From contig NC_059537.1 of NCBI RefSeq assembly GCF_905220415.1, positions 9,493,622-9,557,621 of the forward strand: 64,000 nucleotides of DNA. Reading direction: 5' to 3'. How positions within the stretch are numbered: position 1 is the stretch's first letter; every line of letters begins with the position of its first letter. Below the pieces are notes generated by a model that was not told the origin of the DNA, did not search any database, and was given only the letters and a program-made list of their open reading frames with translations. This stretch comes from Colias croceus. Taxonomy: Eukaryota > Arthropoda > Insecta > Lepidoptera > Pieridae. A program made the translations under genes and the position numbers. Positions 24,499 through 35,645 of the stretch are shown piece by piece.

Positions 24499-25544
24499 TC
24501 TGCACTAATATTATAAAGAGGAAAACTTTGTTTGTTTGTTTGATTGTAATTAATAGGCTCATAAACTACTGGACCGATTTTGATGAAAGGAAAATGCCCA
24601 TTTTTGGTACTGGTTTTTCTCATGCATCAAGACAAAAATACTATTAAAAAAAATCTCGGCAATTTAGAGGCCTTCTTACCATCGGAAAATATATTTTGAA
24701 CAGGGAATGTTTTGTAAAATCTATTAAGACATGTAATTGTTTAGATCCGTTATTATAGAATTAGTGTCCATTACCGGTTACCACGGTAACCATGCGGTAA
24801 CTTATTACATTTACTATGGTAAATAGCTAAATGTATTAATATCGATTATTGTTTTCATTGAATTACAAAAAAAATCAATTAACATAAAATCACTCTTTAT
24901 GGTATTGTTTATACACTGTAGGTTGTTTTAACAAAGATAGTGAAGTAAAATAATATAAATATGTATATATATAAAAAAAATATTATTATGACATAGCTTG
25001 GTAGGAAACCAGTTATTTCTTATTTGTTTCTTTCTTCGAATATGTAGTGAAAAAATGATTCAAACAACAACATGTAAACCGAATAAAAACTCAATTGGCA
25101 TTTTTTATGTATATATTTAGGTTTTCTTGAAATCCGTCCCGGAAGATTGACAGAACAGACAGATTGATAGACTTTGTCTGAAAGCATAAGCTCTACGCAT
25201 AGATTAAATATGTTAATCGAAAAATAACCTTTGGACGATAAAATGTTACCTAAATCACACATAAACCTAACTAAATCGGGGTTATTTAAGTTTTGAGGTT
25301 ATTTCACATTTTTCTCAATATCTTGAAAACCCCTGTTTTTATCACAAAAAAATCAATTGGTAGAAATCTTTTGAATATCGAAGAACCCTCCAAAACCACT
25401 CTGGCATTGACGCAACACTGTACTGTGGTCCATACTTTCATGGGCATTCTCCTTTGGCACAGACAATCTTGACCCTGAGAAAGAACATAGGCTACTTTTT
25501 ATTGCGAAATATGTGCCACGGGCGAAGCCGGGGCGGACCGCTAG
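24499..25544 (+). mobile_element. Non-autonomous Helitron-like element, 1046 bp
   Basis: It begins TCTGCACTAATATTATAAAG after an A at 24498 and ends GCGGACCGCTAG at 25544 before a T, exactly the A-TC...CTAG-T arrangement of Helitrons. The GC-rich 3' end (GGGCGAAGCCGGGGCGGACC) forms the usual subterminal hairpin. A TTTG microsatellite lies near the 5' end. No replicase or helicase frame is present. GGTTACC-AC-GGTAACC at 24776-24791 is an internal 16-bp palindrome. The family matches the lepidopteran Lep1 type as I recall it. Confidence 0.85.
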
Positions 25545-26047
25545 TTCAGAGATAAGTAATTAATATTTTTTCTATTCAAGGTTTCCATGTTTGGGCCGTG
25601 AAGAAAGGGAAAAATTATTTTTTTTCTAAAAAAGGCTCAATTTGTAAGGAATAAAACTTCCCATAGCCCTGACTGAACCTAAAACACGAAAAAAATTAAA
25701 TTATTCCATATGACGTCACTATTTACATCATCCTATATTCTAAGCTAATTCTCCTTTGGCACAGACAATCTTGACCCTGAGAAAGAACATAGGCTACTTT
25801 TTATTGCGAAATATGTGCCACGGGCGAAGCCGGGGCGGACCGCTAGTTCAGAGATAAGTAATTAATATTTTTTCTATTCAAGGTTTCCATGTTTGGGCCG
25901 TGAAGAAAGGGAAAAATTATTTTTTTTCTAAAAAAGGCTCAATTTGTAAGGAATAAAACTTCCCATAGCCCTGACTGAACCTAAAACACGAAAAAAATTA
26001 AATTATTCCATATGACGTCACTATTTACATCATCCTATATTCTAAGC
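25446..26047. repeat. Exact 300-bp tandem duplication including a Helitron 3' end
   Basis: Bases 25446-25745 recur at 25748-26047 (offset 302) with no difference that I could find by eye. Each unit has the last 99 bp of the Helitron at 24499, its CTAG terminus, and about 200 bp of downstream flank with a TGACGTCA site. The identity implies a very recent event, or an assembly error joining two haplotypes. Confidence 0.9.
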
Positions 26048-26083
26048 CAGATATTGTTAGCCCCGCGTAGTAAAGTCAGTTTA

Positions 26084-26860
26084 TCTATACAAATATTATA
26101 AAGAGGAAAGGTTTGATTTTTTGTTTGTTTGTTTGTATGAATTGAATAGGCTCCGAAACTACTTGGCAGATTTGAAAAATTCTTTCACTGTTGGAAAGCT
26201 ACATCATTTCTGAGTGACATAGGCTATATTTCATTTTCAAAAAAATAGGTATCCTTACTAAAATTACGATAACGTAATCCAAGGTGTGAAAAAAATATCA
26301 AAAAACTACCTTACATCGCGTGCGCTGCGAAAACTATTGATGATAGAACAAAATGATATACTACATTTTTTTAGAACACACCATTATCTACAAAAAATCA
26401 GCGGCAGCATATCTCTAACTATTACAGTCATGTCACAATAAGCGTTTTTTTATTGAAAAAAAGAAATTAAAATACCACCGCTACAAAAAGCTCTTTATTT
26501 GTACCTTGGTATTAACCCTTATCAAAATAAACGATGTATTATTTAAGACTGCTTCAATATCTTTATATTACTTTTTGAATTATTCGATTCTGACAATCCA
26601 ATCAAAAGATATCACGAGTTAAAAAAAAATTAAAAAATAAACTGTATTCGGCTAGCTATGCGTTGTAAGCGTCACTCGGGCAGGGGTACGGGAGGGGGGT
26701 TAAGATCACGAAATAAACTTGCCGCGCGGCTTACTCGCGCGGTCGGCTACCTACGTGATGGACGTGTGCGGAATTTACGCTTGATAATAATTCGTTTAGT
26801 AAAATTAACAAATCTAAATGTAATGTTTAATGCCCGTGCGAAGCCGGGACGGGCCGCTAG
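26084..26860 (+). mobile_element. Non-autonomous Helitron-like element, 777 bp
   Basis: It begins TCTATACAAATATTATAAAG after A at 26083 and ends with CTAG at 26857-26860 before T. The 3' hairpin is clear: GCCCGT, loop GCGAAGCCGGG, ACGGGC. Near the 5' end is a TTTG microsatellite and the family sequence AGGCTCCGAAACTAC. The 69-codon frame at 26658-26867 is its GC-rich 3' third and not a gene. Confidence 0.85.
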
Positions 26861-27010
26861 TACCTAAAATAAATATTAAGTAAGTACAAAGAAAATTTCA
26901 AGTCAACGTGCATGTAAGGAGTGGCACCCAATAAAATAGACAGAATGAAACAAAGTGTCGCCTCTATAGCGGTGAGTCAGTGACATCGCATAATCTATGA
27001 CTGTCTAGCC

Positions 27011-27048
27011 GTCATTCGCGCGCCCCGCGCCGCCGCGCTTGGCGCACA
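27011..27048. promoter_or_regulatory. Isolated CpG cluster, possible promoter
   Basis: A block of about 38 bp (with GCGCGCCCCGCGCCGCCGCG) is almost pure G+C and very CpG-rich, while its flanks are AT-rich. TCAGTGACATCG lies about 40 bp upstream, a partial initiator without a DPE. Function unknown; it may mark a start site or be a repeat end. Confidence 0.3.
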
Positions 27049-28610
27049 GATTTTGTTCGTGGTGTCTGCTCCATATTAATATTATCTCAATGTATTTTAT
27101 AATTGTACTTTCTCTAGTATTTGCATCACAAATAATACACTACCTACCTAGTTATTTAGTAAGACTAAGACTGTTTAAACGGTTCTTACTTTTGGCTTTA
27201 GACGAGTTAATTTTCAATTTGTGTTGCCTTTCTATTTAAAAAATGCTTAATCACAAAAATTAATTTCCATTATGCTCCCATTTATATATGATTATCCACA
27301 GCTCGCATCCGACTCATCCTCAGCCTGCCATTTACGTACCTCAACGTTCCTACGTCCATTCGTCAGAAAACAATAGAAAGGGAAACCCAAACATTTCAGT
27401 TTATATTTTTCATGAAAAAAACCACCCTTTTGGTTCGTATTCAAGCGAGTGACAGAGCATTGTTGCTACGATCAGAGCCCATTCATGGCTCGCCGGGCAA
27501 ACGGAACTCGAAAACATTCAAATTAGACTATTGTGACGGATTTTTCTTGTACATCGCGTTTTCATAATAAATATAGGTAGACGTTTTCCATGTGATTGGC
27601 GTTTTGTTAATCTGCCTAATGGATTTCGTTGACGGCTCGTGCTTACAAAGCCTATTTAGCTGTAACACGAAGTAATTTTTGTAGTACAATAATAATAATT
27701 AATTTAATTATCTATAGATAGTATGTATTTATATTTTATTTATATTTAGAAAATAAGTAACACATAATTTAAAGTAGATAGTATATTTTAGTTTGATTAA
27801 TTTTTTACAGGTAGGCTCCAATATACAAAACAATACAATAATTATGTATTTGTTAAAAATATCTAAAACATATAACAATGCCATGTAATTAATAATTGAA
27901 CGACGTGTTAAATACGATAACTTTGTGTTGTTGGTTGCTGGCTAAAAAGCTATATAGAATTTAGGTAAGCTTTTTCCCGGTACGTACACGGTAGTATTAA
28001 ATTTTCACTGTTAGGTACCTTCAAAGAAATCCACTTCTTGTAAAAACCTGAGAATTTTACGAGCTTACACCTTTTATTAAAAATGACCGTTTTAACTGAA
28101 ATCATAGACGATATGTGAATTTAGTTTTTGAACGTGAATCGATTATATAACTACGAATAACGAAGGAGGTCGGTTATAAAAGAATGTGTTTATAACAAAA
28201 TTATGAACTTTAAACGTAAAACAATGCGATACGGTTTTAGGACACATTTGCATGTTTATTACCATTATCCATTCAAAAATCTTAATATTTTTTTAAAAGC
28301 TTCGCTTTAGGTCTACTTCTATATTTTTTAAATATTATAGTTTCAGTCAAGCGATGGAACTCCACGAAATTTACAAGCGCCGCTAAACTAGAACACAATT
28401 TACAAATATATTTCGCATCTCATAACTGTATTTCCAACGCTGACAAAGACTCAATGGCATATTTTATTTATCTGTTGGAGGGAATTCGGAGCAGTTTGCA
28501 ATTCATAGCATTCAGTGCATTAGCTCCCAGTCGACGTGTAATCGTATTTGCATTATAGATTTGTTCCTTCACCTAATGGGTTTCTAAAACTGCGAATAAA
28601 TAAAAAAAAC
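27049..28610. other. No recognised feature
   Basis: AT-rich. The frame at 27039-27239 begins at a non-ATG codon and is not supported. Ordinary-complexity sequence of unknown role lies at 27300-27540. Confidence 0.4.
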
Positions 28611-28940
28611 GACGTGTGGCACTCGGGGACTGCCGCGGTAAAGCTATTGCATGTTATGCCTTTGTAGCGACACCTCGCTCTGAATCGCGCAAGCGAAATT
28701 TTTTCGTTACAGAGCTATATATACAACTTTTATTTTACATTACATTGGGGCCTTAACGGCCGAGATTCATCCTTTTTCGATGGAGGAATTCCACCTTCCT
28801 TCCTCCACACCTTCAAGCCACACCTCCGCCCGTCGGAGTGGGGGAGCGTGAGGTTTTTCGTTACGGAATTTCTCGATTCGGTCCCCGCGCTCAAGGCCCG
28901 CGATAGAAGCTATGCAATAGCTTAACTATGCAATAGCTTA
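28611..28940 (+). repeat. 160-bp dispersed repeat, copy B, with an insertion
   Basis: It starts GACGTGTGGCACTCGGGGAC after an A-run and ends GCTATGCAATAGCTTAACTA plus a repeated ATGCAATAGCTTA. Relative to copies A, C and D it has about 140 extra bases between the first palindrome and CTTCAAGCCACACC. The extra part includes GGGGCCTTAACGGCCGAG and GATTCATCCTTTTTCGATGG. Either this is a longer founder form or another repeat inserted here. Confidence 0.8.
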
Positions 28941-31019
28941 ATAAAAAATACTTGACTCTGAAATGACGTGTGTATGAAAGAGGTTCATTAGTATCCCGTA
29001 TTGAAATATACTTGAATGTACGAGGGATGTTGGGGTTCATACGATTTCTTTACAATGAATGTACAATTCTTTAACGTGGAGTAGGTATGTAGGGGGCTAT
29101 AATTGCTTGATTTTGTAATAAAAAACGTTTAGTACCGTCATGATATTACTGCCAGTTCCATAATGCAGGGTAAGTAGTGCAATTCCAATAATAGCATTCA
29201 TTAAAATTTTAATTTATAATTGTGCATTATTATAACTTTTTATATTGCCAATCAGCTCTATAACTCTATACTCTTTTATTATAAATTTTAATATTCCTTG
29301 TACGCTAATTTCTACCTATATAAGACTTCCACTTAATTAAACAAATGAATCCATATCAACAAAACTTCTGTCACCTTAAGAAATTGCTAAAGAAATGAGT
29401 TACACTGAATTCTCACGCTTTTCAAGAGCATTCAGCACATATTTATCATAACGCTAGGATGTCACAGCGGTAACCCAAAGTCATGCCATTCGCATAACTA
29501 AGGAGGTCGTCTCGAGCTGCGGTTGTTGTCAGCCCCACAGCCGTTTTACAGAGGGTTATTACGGTATTATTCTCAGAATGCAATCCTGCAAGCTCCTAAT
29601 TAATGTGTGGGCAGAGACCTCAATTACTCGGGTTATGAATTTGATAGGATGCTGGTGATATTGGACATGCGTTTTAATAACAATGGAAAGTTCTAGTTGG
29701 ATCTACGAGTAGTTTACATTGTAAGAAATTGCATGTTTGTTGAATATGTAAAAGTGCTTTTATGTGTAATATTTTGTACTTTAATTTAAGGATTTAGAAA
29801 TGTTTAAAAGTCTATAGTGTATTTAAGCATGACTTTCAATTTCTGTGTACCTACCTCCACTTAAGTAAGTTCATTGGAATGCAATTTTACGCCCCTGCGT
29901 ATATTTTTGTAAAATAAAAGTTCAATTTCTTTATTTAAACTAAACGTTAAATCATGTTCAAAAAAATTAAGTATATAATTCTTAAGACAATAAATAACTT
30001 CGCTTAAAAAACTTCTTTCAAGCCAAACATTCAATTAAGAATCAACACGTAGCCCCTAATAGAATCAACTTCAGAAAAGTCGCAAAGTATGCTTTCTTTC
30101 CAAATACATTACAGAAAAACTTGTTAAGAGCCCACAAAAAAGAATAAAAAAAACACCTCAAAGAAAGTAAGAGTGCTTGCAACGGTCGAGGAGGTAGGTA
30201 GGTCATTAATGCACCCCTCTCCAACCCTCACATTCAGATAAGTGAAACAACTTTATTTGATGTTTGCGACCGTGAACGTGGAAGACATCACACGAGGGAA
30301 TACAGTTATATAGTATTTATTATCATAAATAATTTTCAGCGTAGAGGACGTAAAACATGATAGGACTACCTAGTACGTGTAGCATTCAATCGAATACGTG
30401 AATTTAGATGTAAGAAATTTCGGAGCACTTTGAAAGTATTGATCATTTCCCTAACTACCTACATTTGTATAATCTAGGAGATATTATATAAAAAACAAGA
30501 CTCACAACAAGACAAAGATCTTATTCCACAAATTAAGAATATATCAACATTCAGTACTTTAGAAGGCTTTAAAATTAATAACGCGTCAAAGCATAGACTT
30601 CATTTTTCCAATATTTTAGCTCAAGATCAAACCACATCTTATAAGTCATTATACCCGCTATTCAGGTCATCAAGAAAATTGGGGCACTAGAACCCTCGCA
30701 TAGCTTACTGACATTATGCACCACTTTCGATCCCCTGCAATCTACATGCTCTGGAATAAGGATATTATTCCACCTCGACGTATAATATCCATGCATTTTA
30801 ATGTATTCAGATTTTTATCGATTCATACGTTTCGCTAGAGAGACTTATTCTGATAAGATTGGTTATAAATTATAATATGTTACGCTATGCTATATTAAAA
30901 AAAGATTAGGTGGAATTAAATACGATTGAAAATTTTAAAATAATTGTAATAGGCGTTATTATACCTACCTTACTTGCTAAGCTGAAAATGTAAGAAATGT
31001 TGTTTTCATAGATATCAAA
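28941..31019. other. No recognised feature
   Basis: AT-rich with only short frames. The minus frame at 30042-30224 is not supported by any motif. Confidence 0.4.
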
Positions 31020-31207
31020 GATAGCTGTGACCCGCGGTTTTACCCTCAGTGATGCACTCCTATTGGTCTAAGCGTGATGATATAATAGCCTATATATATT
31101 ATAGTTTTCATCGATAAATGACCAATCTAACACCGAAATAATTTTTCAAATCGGACTAGTAGTTCCTGAGATAAGCGCGTTCAAACAAACAAACCAACTA
31201 ATAAAGA
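31020..31207 (-). mobile_element. Helitron-like fragment, family 2
   Basis: It shares GACCCGCGG and two internal strings (TAACACCGAAA..ATTTTTCAAATCGGAC, and TAGTTCCTGAGATAAGCGCG followed by CAAACAAACAAAC) with the element at 32789. The 3' terminus reads ATAG rather than CTAG, so it is mutated. Confidence 0.6.
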
Positions 31208-31901
31208 TAAGTAATAGGTAAAAAATAATATTATCTTTGGTAAGCTTTATAATCATTTTGTACGTGTATCGATAAAATTGCATTTCATACAAGAAACTAT
31301 GGAACGTGTTAATTTAATAGTAATTACATTAAAAGCTCTCATTGCTTAAAGTGCTATATTGTCTGCGATCATCACGCGAGGTGACGTTCGGTTTCAAATG
31401 AAGTGCTTTCAATAGGAAGATATTTACAAACAACACTTTGTATTATCACTTCTAACGCGTTTATGTATGTAGAATATTCTCTTGATACCTACGTATGGAA
31501 TATAATACGGTTGTGTATAATTTGTTTCAAGTTATTTTTTTTTAATGAACAAGGTGAACTCATTTGACACAGCACAGCGTTAGCTACTATTAAGTATTCT
31601 GTGACAGCACCACAAAATATAATATTTTTTTTAGGAATAAACGCTCGTTGTTTATATTTCTTTAATCGTTGTTTTTATATTTCCTTACTCTTATTCTGAT
31701 AGAGATTTTTGTGCTTATTATTTATTGACGATATTGAAACAATTGAATCCGAGAACTTTTTCATATACCTACTTACCTAGATAAAAGTACCTTTTACCCA
31801 ATAGAATAATTATTTTTATATCTATATATCGAAGTAGTACTGGATATATTATGATGAAAATAACATCGTTAGGTACCGTAGCATTTTAATATTATAAAAT
31901 A
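31208..31901. other. No recognised feature
   Basis: AT-rich spacer between two Helitron-like copies. Confidence 0.4.
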
Positions 31902-32085
31902 CTAGCTTTCCACCCGCGGCTTCGCCCGCGCAGTCAAAGAATATCCCGCATAGTTCCCGTTCCCGTGGGATTTCCGGATTAAAACTTATCCTATGTCCCG
32001 GGGTAAAATTGGTTCAGTAGTTAAGGCGTGACTGAGTAACAGACAGACAGACAGAGTTACTTTCGAATTTATAATATAAGTATGA
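31902..32085 (-). mobile_element. Helitron-like element with internal deletion
   Basis: CTAG at 31902-31905 follows A and is succeeded by the family's CCCGCGGCTTCGCCCGCGCA. The GACA run and TTTATAATATAAGTATGA end are present, but about 55 bp of the middle found at 19536 and 33639 is missing. Confidence 0.75.
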
Positions 32086-32788
32086 ATAACTACATTTATT
32101 TATTGCACAAATACACTATAACATCCCACAGGTTTTATACTTCCTCAATTACGAATTTAATTGCTCTATTATAATACTGAACTTATAATATATTGCTTTT
32201 CTATTTATTTTTTATTTGTTTTCCGTTGCCATGCAGTTTCCTATTCATTTCCTCACGGCTGTTTCTATTATAATAAAAATAAACACATAAAGTAAACCTT
32301 TGATATAACGCAACTATGTACATTATAAATGCATGTCGATAACCTACTTAACAAAATGAGAATGCTAATCGTGAAGTGACACTCTTAAAACGTCCTACAT
32401 TGGAATGTAGGACGTTTTTGAATTGGAATTCAAAAGGATTCCTTGAATATATCATCAACCTAAATTGCTTAAATTAGCGTGTAATGTAAAAACTAATGAA
32501 TGAAAAAAGGACTAGCGAATGTTAACCCAAATTCTACACTTTTTAGTATACCTTTCTGTGTGTAAAATGTAATGAGCGTTAATTTCGTTTAACGCAGACT
32601 TATTTGGTGTTAATTAGGTACGTCAAATGTTTTTCATGGAAATTTTCTCATATTAAAAACGTTGAATGTAACTAATGTTAGATTGATATTGTAAAGAGTT
32701 ATAATGCTGTTAATTAATACTTAAAATATATTATTATTAATACACAAGTAAAGCAATTAATATATTTTATTTTACCTTTAAAAATTTA
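32086..32788. other. AT-rich, holds a 32-nt palindrome
   Basis: No gene. The only notable item is the inverted repeat at 32387-32418. Confidence 0.4.
32387..32418. repeat. Perfect 15-bp stem with 2-nt loop
   Basis: AAAACGTCCTACATT (32387-32401), GG, then AATGTAGGACGTTTT (32404-32418). Such a tight palindrome is prone to cruciform extrusion. No larger inverted repeat extends it. Confidence 0.9.
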
Positions 32789-32929
32789 CTAGCTGTGCTC
32801 CGCGGTTTCACCTTCCTCGTTAAATGGGCTATCTAACACCGAAAGAATTTTTCAAATCGGACCAGTAGTTCCTGAGATTAGCGCGTTCAAACAAACAAAC
32901 AAACTTAAGCTTTATAATATTAATTAAGA
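32789..32929 (-). mobile_element. Helitron-like element, family 2, 141 bp
   Basis: CTAG at 32789 follows A; the other end is TAATTAAGA before T at 32930. GCTCCGCGGTTTCACC at the 3' end and an AAAC/CAAA microsatellite near the 5' end define the family with the copy at 31020 and a stub near 11129. Confidence 0.7.
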
Positions 32930-33320
32930 TAAGTGTCACGTGACAACATTATCAGGGTAGGTAACTAGGTACCCTATATATATTCCTATTTAATCTGTGG
33001 CAGAAACAACACTTTTCAGTAGGTAACGCATCTATGTGGCTACAGATGTCGTCGCTGCATTGCCGGTAATCCGGAATTTATTATCTGTGTGCAACCATTT
33101 CGCGCTAAAATCCAGATTTTGACGAAATGAATGTTCGTCACATGCGCTTCATTTTCACACCAATCGGTTGGGTAATCAAAACACGGAATCTACCAAAATA
33201 TATATGTACAATATATTTTGTAGTAGCGTTATTTGTACTAGCAAACTGTATTTGTGGTTTATGTAGAGCTAGGTATTAGTTTTAACTTTAATGTGATAGC
33301 ATTAAATTAAGATGTTCATA

Positions 33321-33477
33321 CTCAAACTCAAACATTTATTTATTCAATTAGACTTCTTTTAGAAGCACTTTTGAAACGTCATTACATATTTTAACATTTA
33401 CCACCGATTCGGAAAGCAGTATCTACGGAGAAGAATCGGCAAGAAACTCCATAGTTGCTCTTTTTAATCATGTCATA
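33321..33477 (-). mobile_element. 5'-truncated LINE 3' tail
   Basis: Inserted in unit 1 of the local duplication and flanked by TCATA on both sides (33316-33320 and 33473-33477), a target-site duplication. On the minus strand it runs GAGTTTCTTGCCGATTCTTC, CTTTCCGAATCGGTGGTA, AAAAGTGCTTCT and AATTGAATAAATAAATGTTT, and ends in a GTTTGA-type repeat tail. The 3' end type is common in Lepidoptera; the LINE clade is not assigned. Confidence 0.75.
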
Positions 33478-33638
33478 TAATATGATATAAGCTCAGATAT
33501 TTATACGGGTAGGTATCAAATTCCAGGAAGTAAATGTTGAACTGAAGAAGTTCACTTTAAAATTACGTGATTTCCCAAGATATTTTGTTCTCTATGTATA
33601 ATTTTGGCAGTAAACTTGCATAAGGATATATTTAGATA

Positions 33639-33875
33639 CTAGGTTTCCGCCCGCGGCTTCGCCCGCACAGTCAAAGAAAAACGCGCATAGTTCCCGTTCC
33701 CGTGGGATTTCCGGGATTGCGTCATTTTCCCGGGATAAAAAGTAGCCTATGTCCTTTCTCGGGTATCAAAATATCTCCATACCAAATTTCATGAAAATTG
33801 GTTCAATAGTTTAAGCGTGATTGAGTAACAGACAGACAGACAGAGTTACTTTAGCATTTATAATATTAGTATGGA
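33639..33875 (-). mobile_element. Non-autonomous Helitron-like element, 237 bp
   Basis: CTAG at 33639-33642 follows A; the other end is TTTATAATATTAGTATGGA, TC on the minus strand at 33875. The interior is a close match to 19536-19777, including the GACA run. Confidence 0.8.
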
Positions 33876-34117
33876 AATAATATTATTTGTGTTTTATGTA
33901 GAGCTATTACTTTTAATTTTAATGTGATAGCATTAAATTAAGAGGTTCATAATATATGATATACTCAATTTTTATACGTGTAGGTATCAAATTCTAGGAA
34001 GTAAATGTTGAACTGAAGAAGTTAGGACACTTTAAAATTACGTGATTTTCCAAGATATTTTGTTTTCAATGTATAATTTTGGCAGTAAGCTTGCTTAAGG
34101 ATATATTTAGATACTAG

Positions 34118-35240
34118 TAATATTAAATAGAAAAAATCTTACGTTGCATTTTCTTCTTTTATAAATGTACAGTATGTATTTATAAATTACATTTAAGTCT
34201 ATAAAATAATAAAAATACGGATAGGTTCTGTTATTTATTATGGAAATGGACTAATCTCGACATTCGCGCGTTTACTAAACAAAATTGATACACATAATCT
34301 TGCCGATTTTTCCAAAGCACATGCACCTTTCTTTGACTTATCGAAAAGTATACTTACCAAATGACATAAATACGTTAATTAAATATAATTCAACTGATAT
34401 AGATAGATCGGACAAGCGAAATCGTTTTAATGACCGGGATCCGTGCAAAGCAGATGCGGCAATCCGCGGTAAGCCCCGACTTAGTTTGTGTCGCTTGTGG
34501 CATAATCGCAACGGGTTTGTACTTGAATTATTGAGGCTGTATGAATATCATTTTAATAGTTTGGGCCTTAAATATTGTTTATTGAAAGCCTGGTGTAGTT
34601 TCAGTGTAGTTTAACAGAAGTTGACGATAGATGATTGATTGCTAGCGAATAATTGTAATTTGAATCGACACATTTATAAGTCATATCTCTTGATAAGAGG
34701 ATCAAGATGTGAGAACAAGCTTATTTACAATCTCAGTCCACAATATCTATTTATCGGTCTCTCAGTCTCTCTAGTGATAAGTTCATGATTATTAGTTTCG
34801 TATGTACCTAAACATGTAGCTGTAACTTCTCACTGAGACAAATTTAACATCGAACACATCAAAAGACCCTCAAATCACAACGTAAGTGTTTTAAAGTTAT
34901 TGTAAAATAAATACAAAATAATGTATTTCCACTGCAATAAATTCGTCTCAATCCAGAGGAAAGGAGGAGAACAAATTGAATCACTTCACTATAGAAAGCT
35001 TGTTGTTTGTCTGTGGACAGATGGAAGTGGATGCATTAGTTTTTCACCCTACCAAGTCTGTGAAGTATGTGCTATTTTAGCTTCTTGCATTCATGAATAT
35101 TTAATACCGTGGAATAGGAAATGTGCGTCTAACAAAACACTGTTCCGCGAACATTAGAGGAATTGGACTTCTTGAAAGTAGTGACGGTTCTGTAGTGTTT
35201 ATGTATTGTAATGTAGGTAAATATTATATCAAGAATATTT
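34118..35240. other. No supported gene; GC-richer patch near 34430
   Basis: A 109-codon frame (34285-34614) begins at a non-ATG codon and has no recognisable domain. Within it, CGCG-GTAAGC near 34467 resembles a donor. AAC-GTAAGTG at about 34879 is another lone donor-like string. Confidence 0.35.
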
Positions 35241-35405
35241 TTAAGCTATTGCATAGCTTCTATCGCGGGCCTTGAGCGCGGTGACAGAATCCAGAAATTC
35301 CGTAACGAAAAAACCTCACGCTCCCCACTCCGACGGGCACGGAGCGAGGTGTGGCTTGAAGGCATGCAATAGCTTTACCGCGGCAGTCCCCGAGTGCCAC
35401 ACGTC
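35241..35405 (-). repeat. 160-bp dispersed repeat, copy C
   Basis: The reverse of copies A and B: TTAAGCTATTGCATAGCTTC at the left end, AAAAACCTCACGCTCCCCAC in the middle, and CCCCGAGTGCCACACGTC followed by a T-run at the right end. Both internal copies of the 15-mer palindrome are intact or nearly so. Confidence 0.85.
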
Positions 35406-35475
35406 TTTTTTATTGTTAAACAGTAAGTATAATCACTAAAAAGTATTTTAATTGCAAATTTTATTATATTCTGTA

Positions 35476-35645
35476 CTAGCGGTCCTCCCCGGCTTCGCCC
35501 GTGGTACATGTTTACGTTTTCTCTACATAAGATCCATCCTCGTACTTCAAGAAATATAATAAAAAAAGAATTATCGAAATCGGTTCAGCCGTTCTCGAGT
35601 TATGCGCTTACCAACACATTTTGCGATTCATTTTTATATATAAGA
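35476..35645 (-). mobile_element. Short Helitron-like element, 170 bp
   Basis: CTAG at 35476 follows A; the far end ATATATAAGA precedes T. It is the mirror-image partner of the 170-bp element at 44733-44902, sharing ACATGTTTACGTTTTCTCTA, GAATTATCGAAATCGGTTCA and GCGCTTACCAACACATTTTG. Confidence 0.85.

Larger units (their letters stand above)
33249..34117. repeat. Local duplication with a Helitron at the junction
   Basis: Unit 1 (33249-33642) and unit 2 (33884-34117) share TTTATGTAGAGCTA, AATGTGATAGCATTAAATTA, AGGAAGTAAATGTTGAACTG and GATATATTTAGATACTAG in order, with scattered substitutions. Unit 1 carries a later 157-bp retroelement insertion. The Helitron at 33639-33875 lies between them, and both units end at the same CTAG. 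Confidence 0.85.

Noticed and set aside
34285..34614. 109-codon plus ORF
   Set aside because: Begins at a non-ATG codon and shows no recognisable family.
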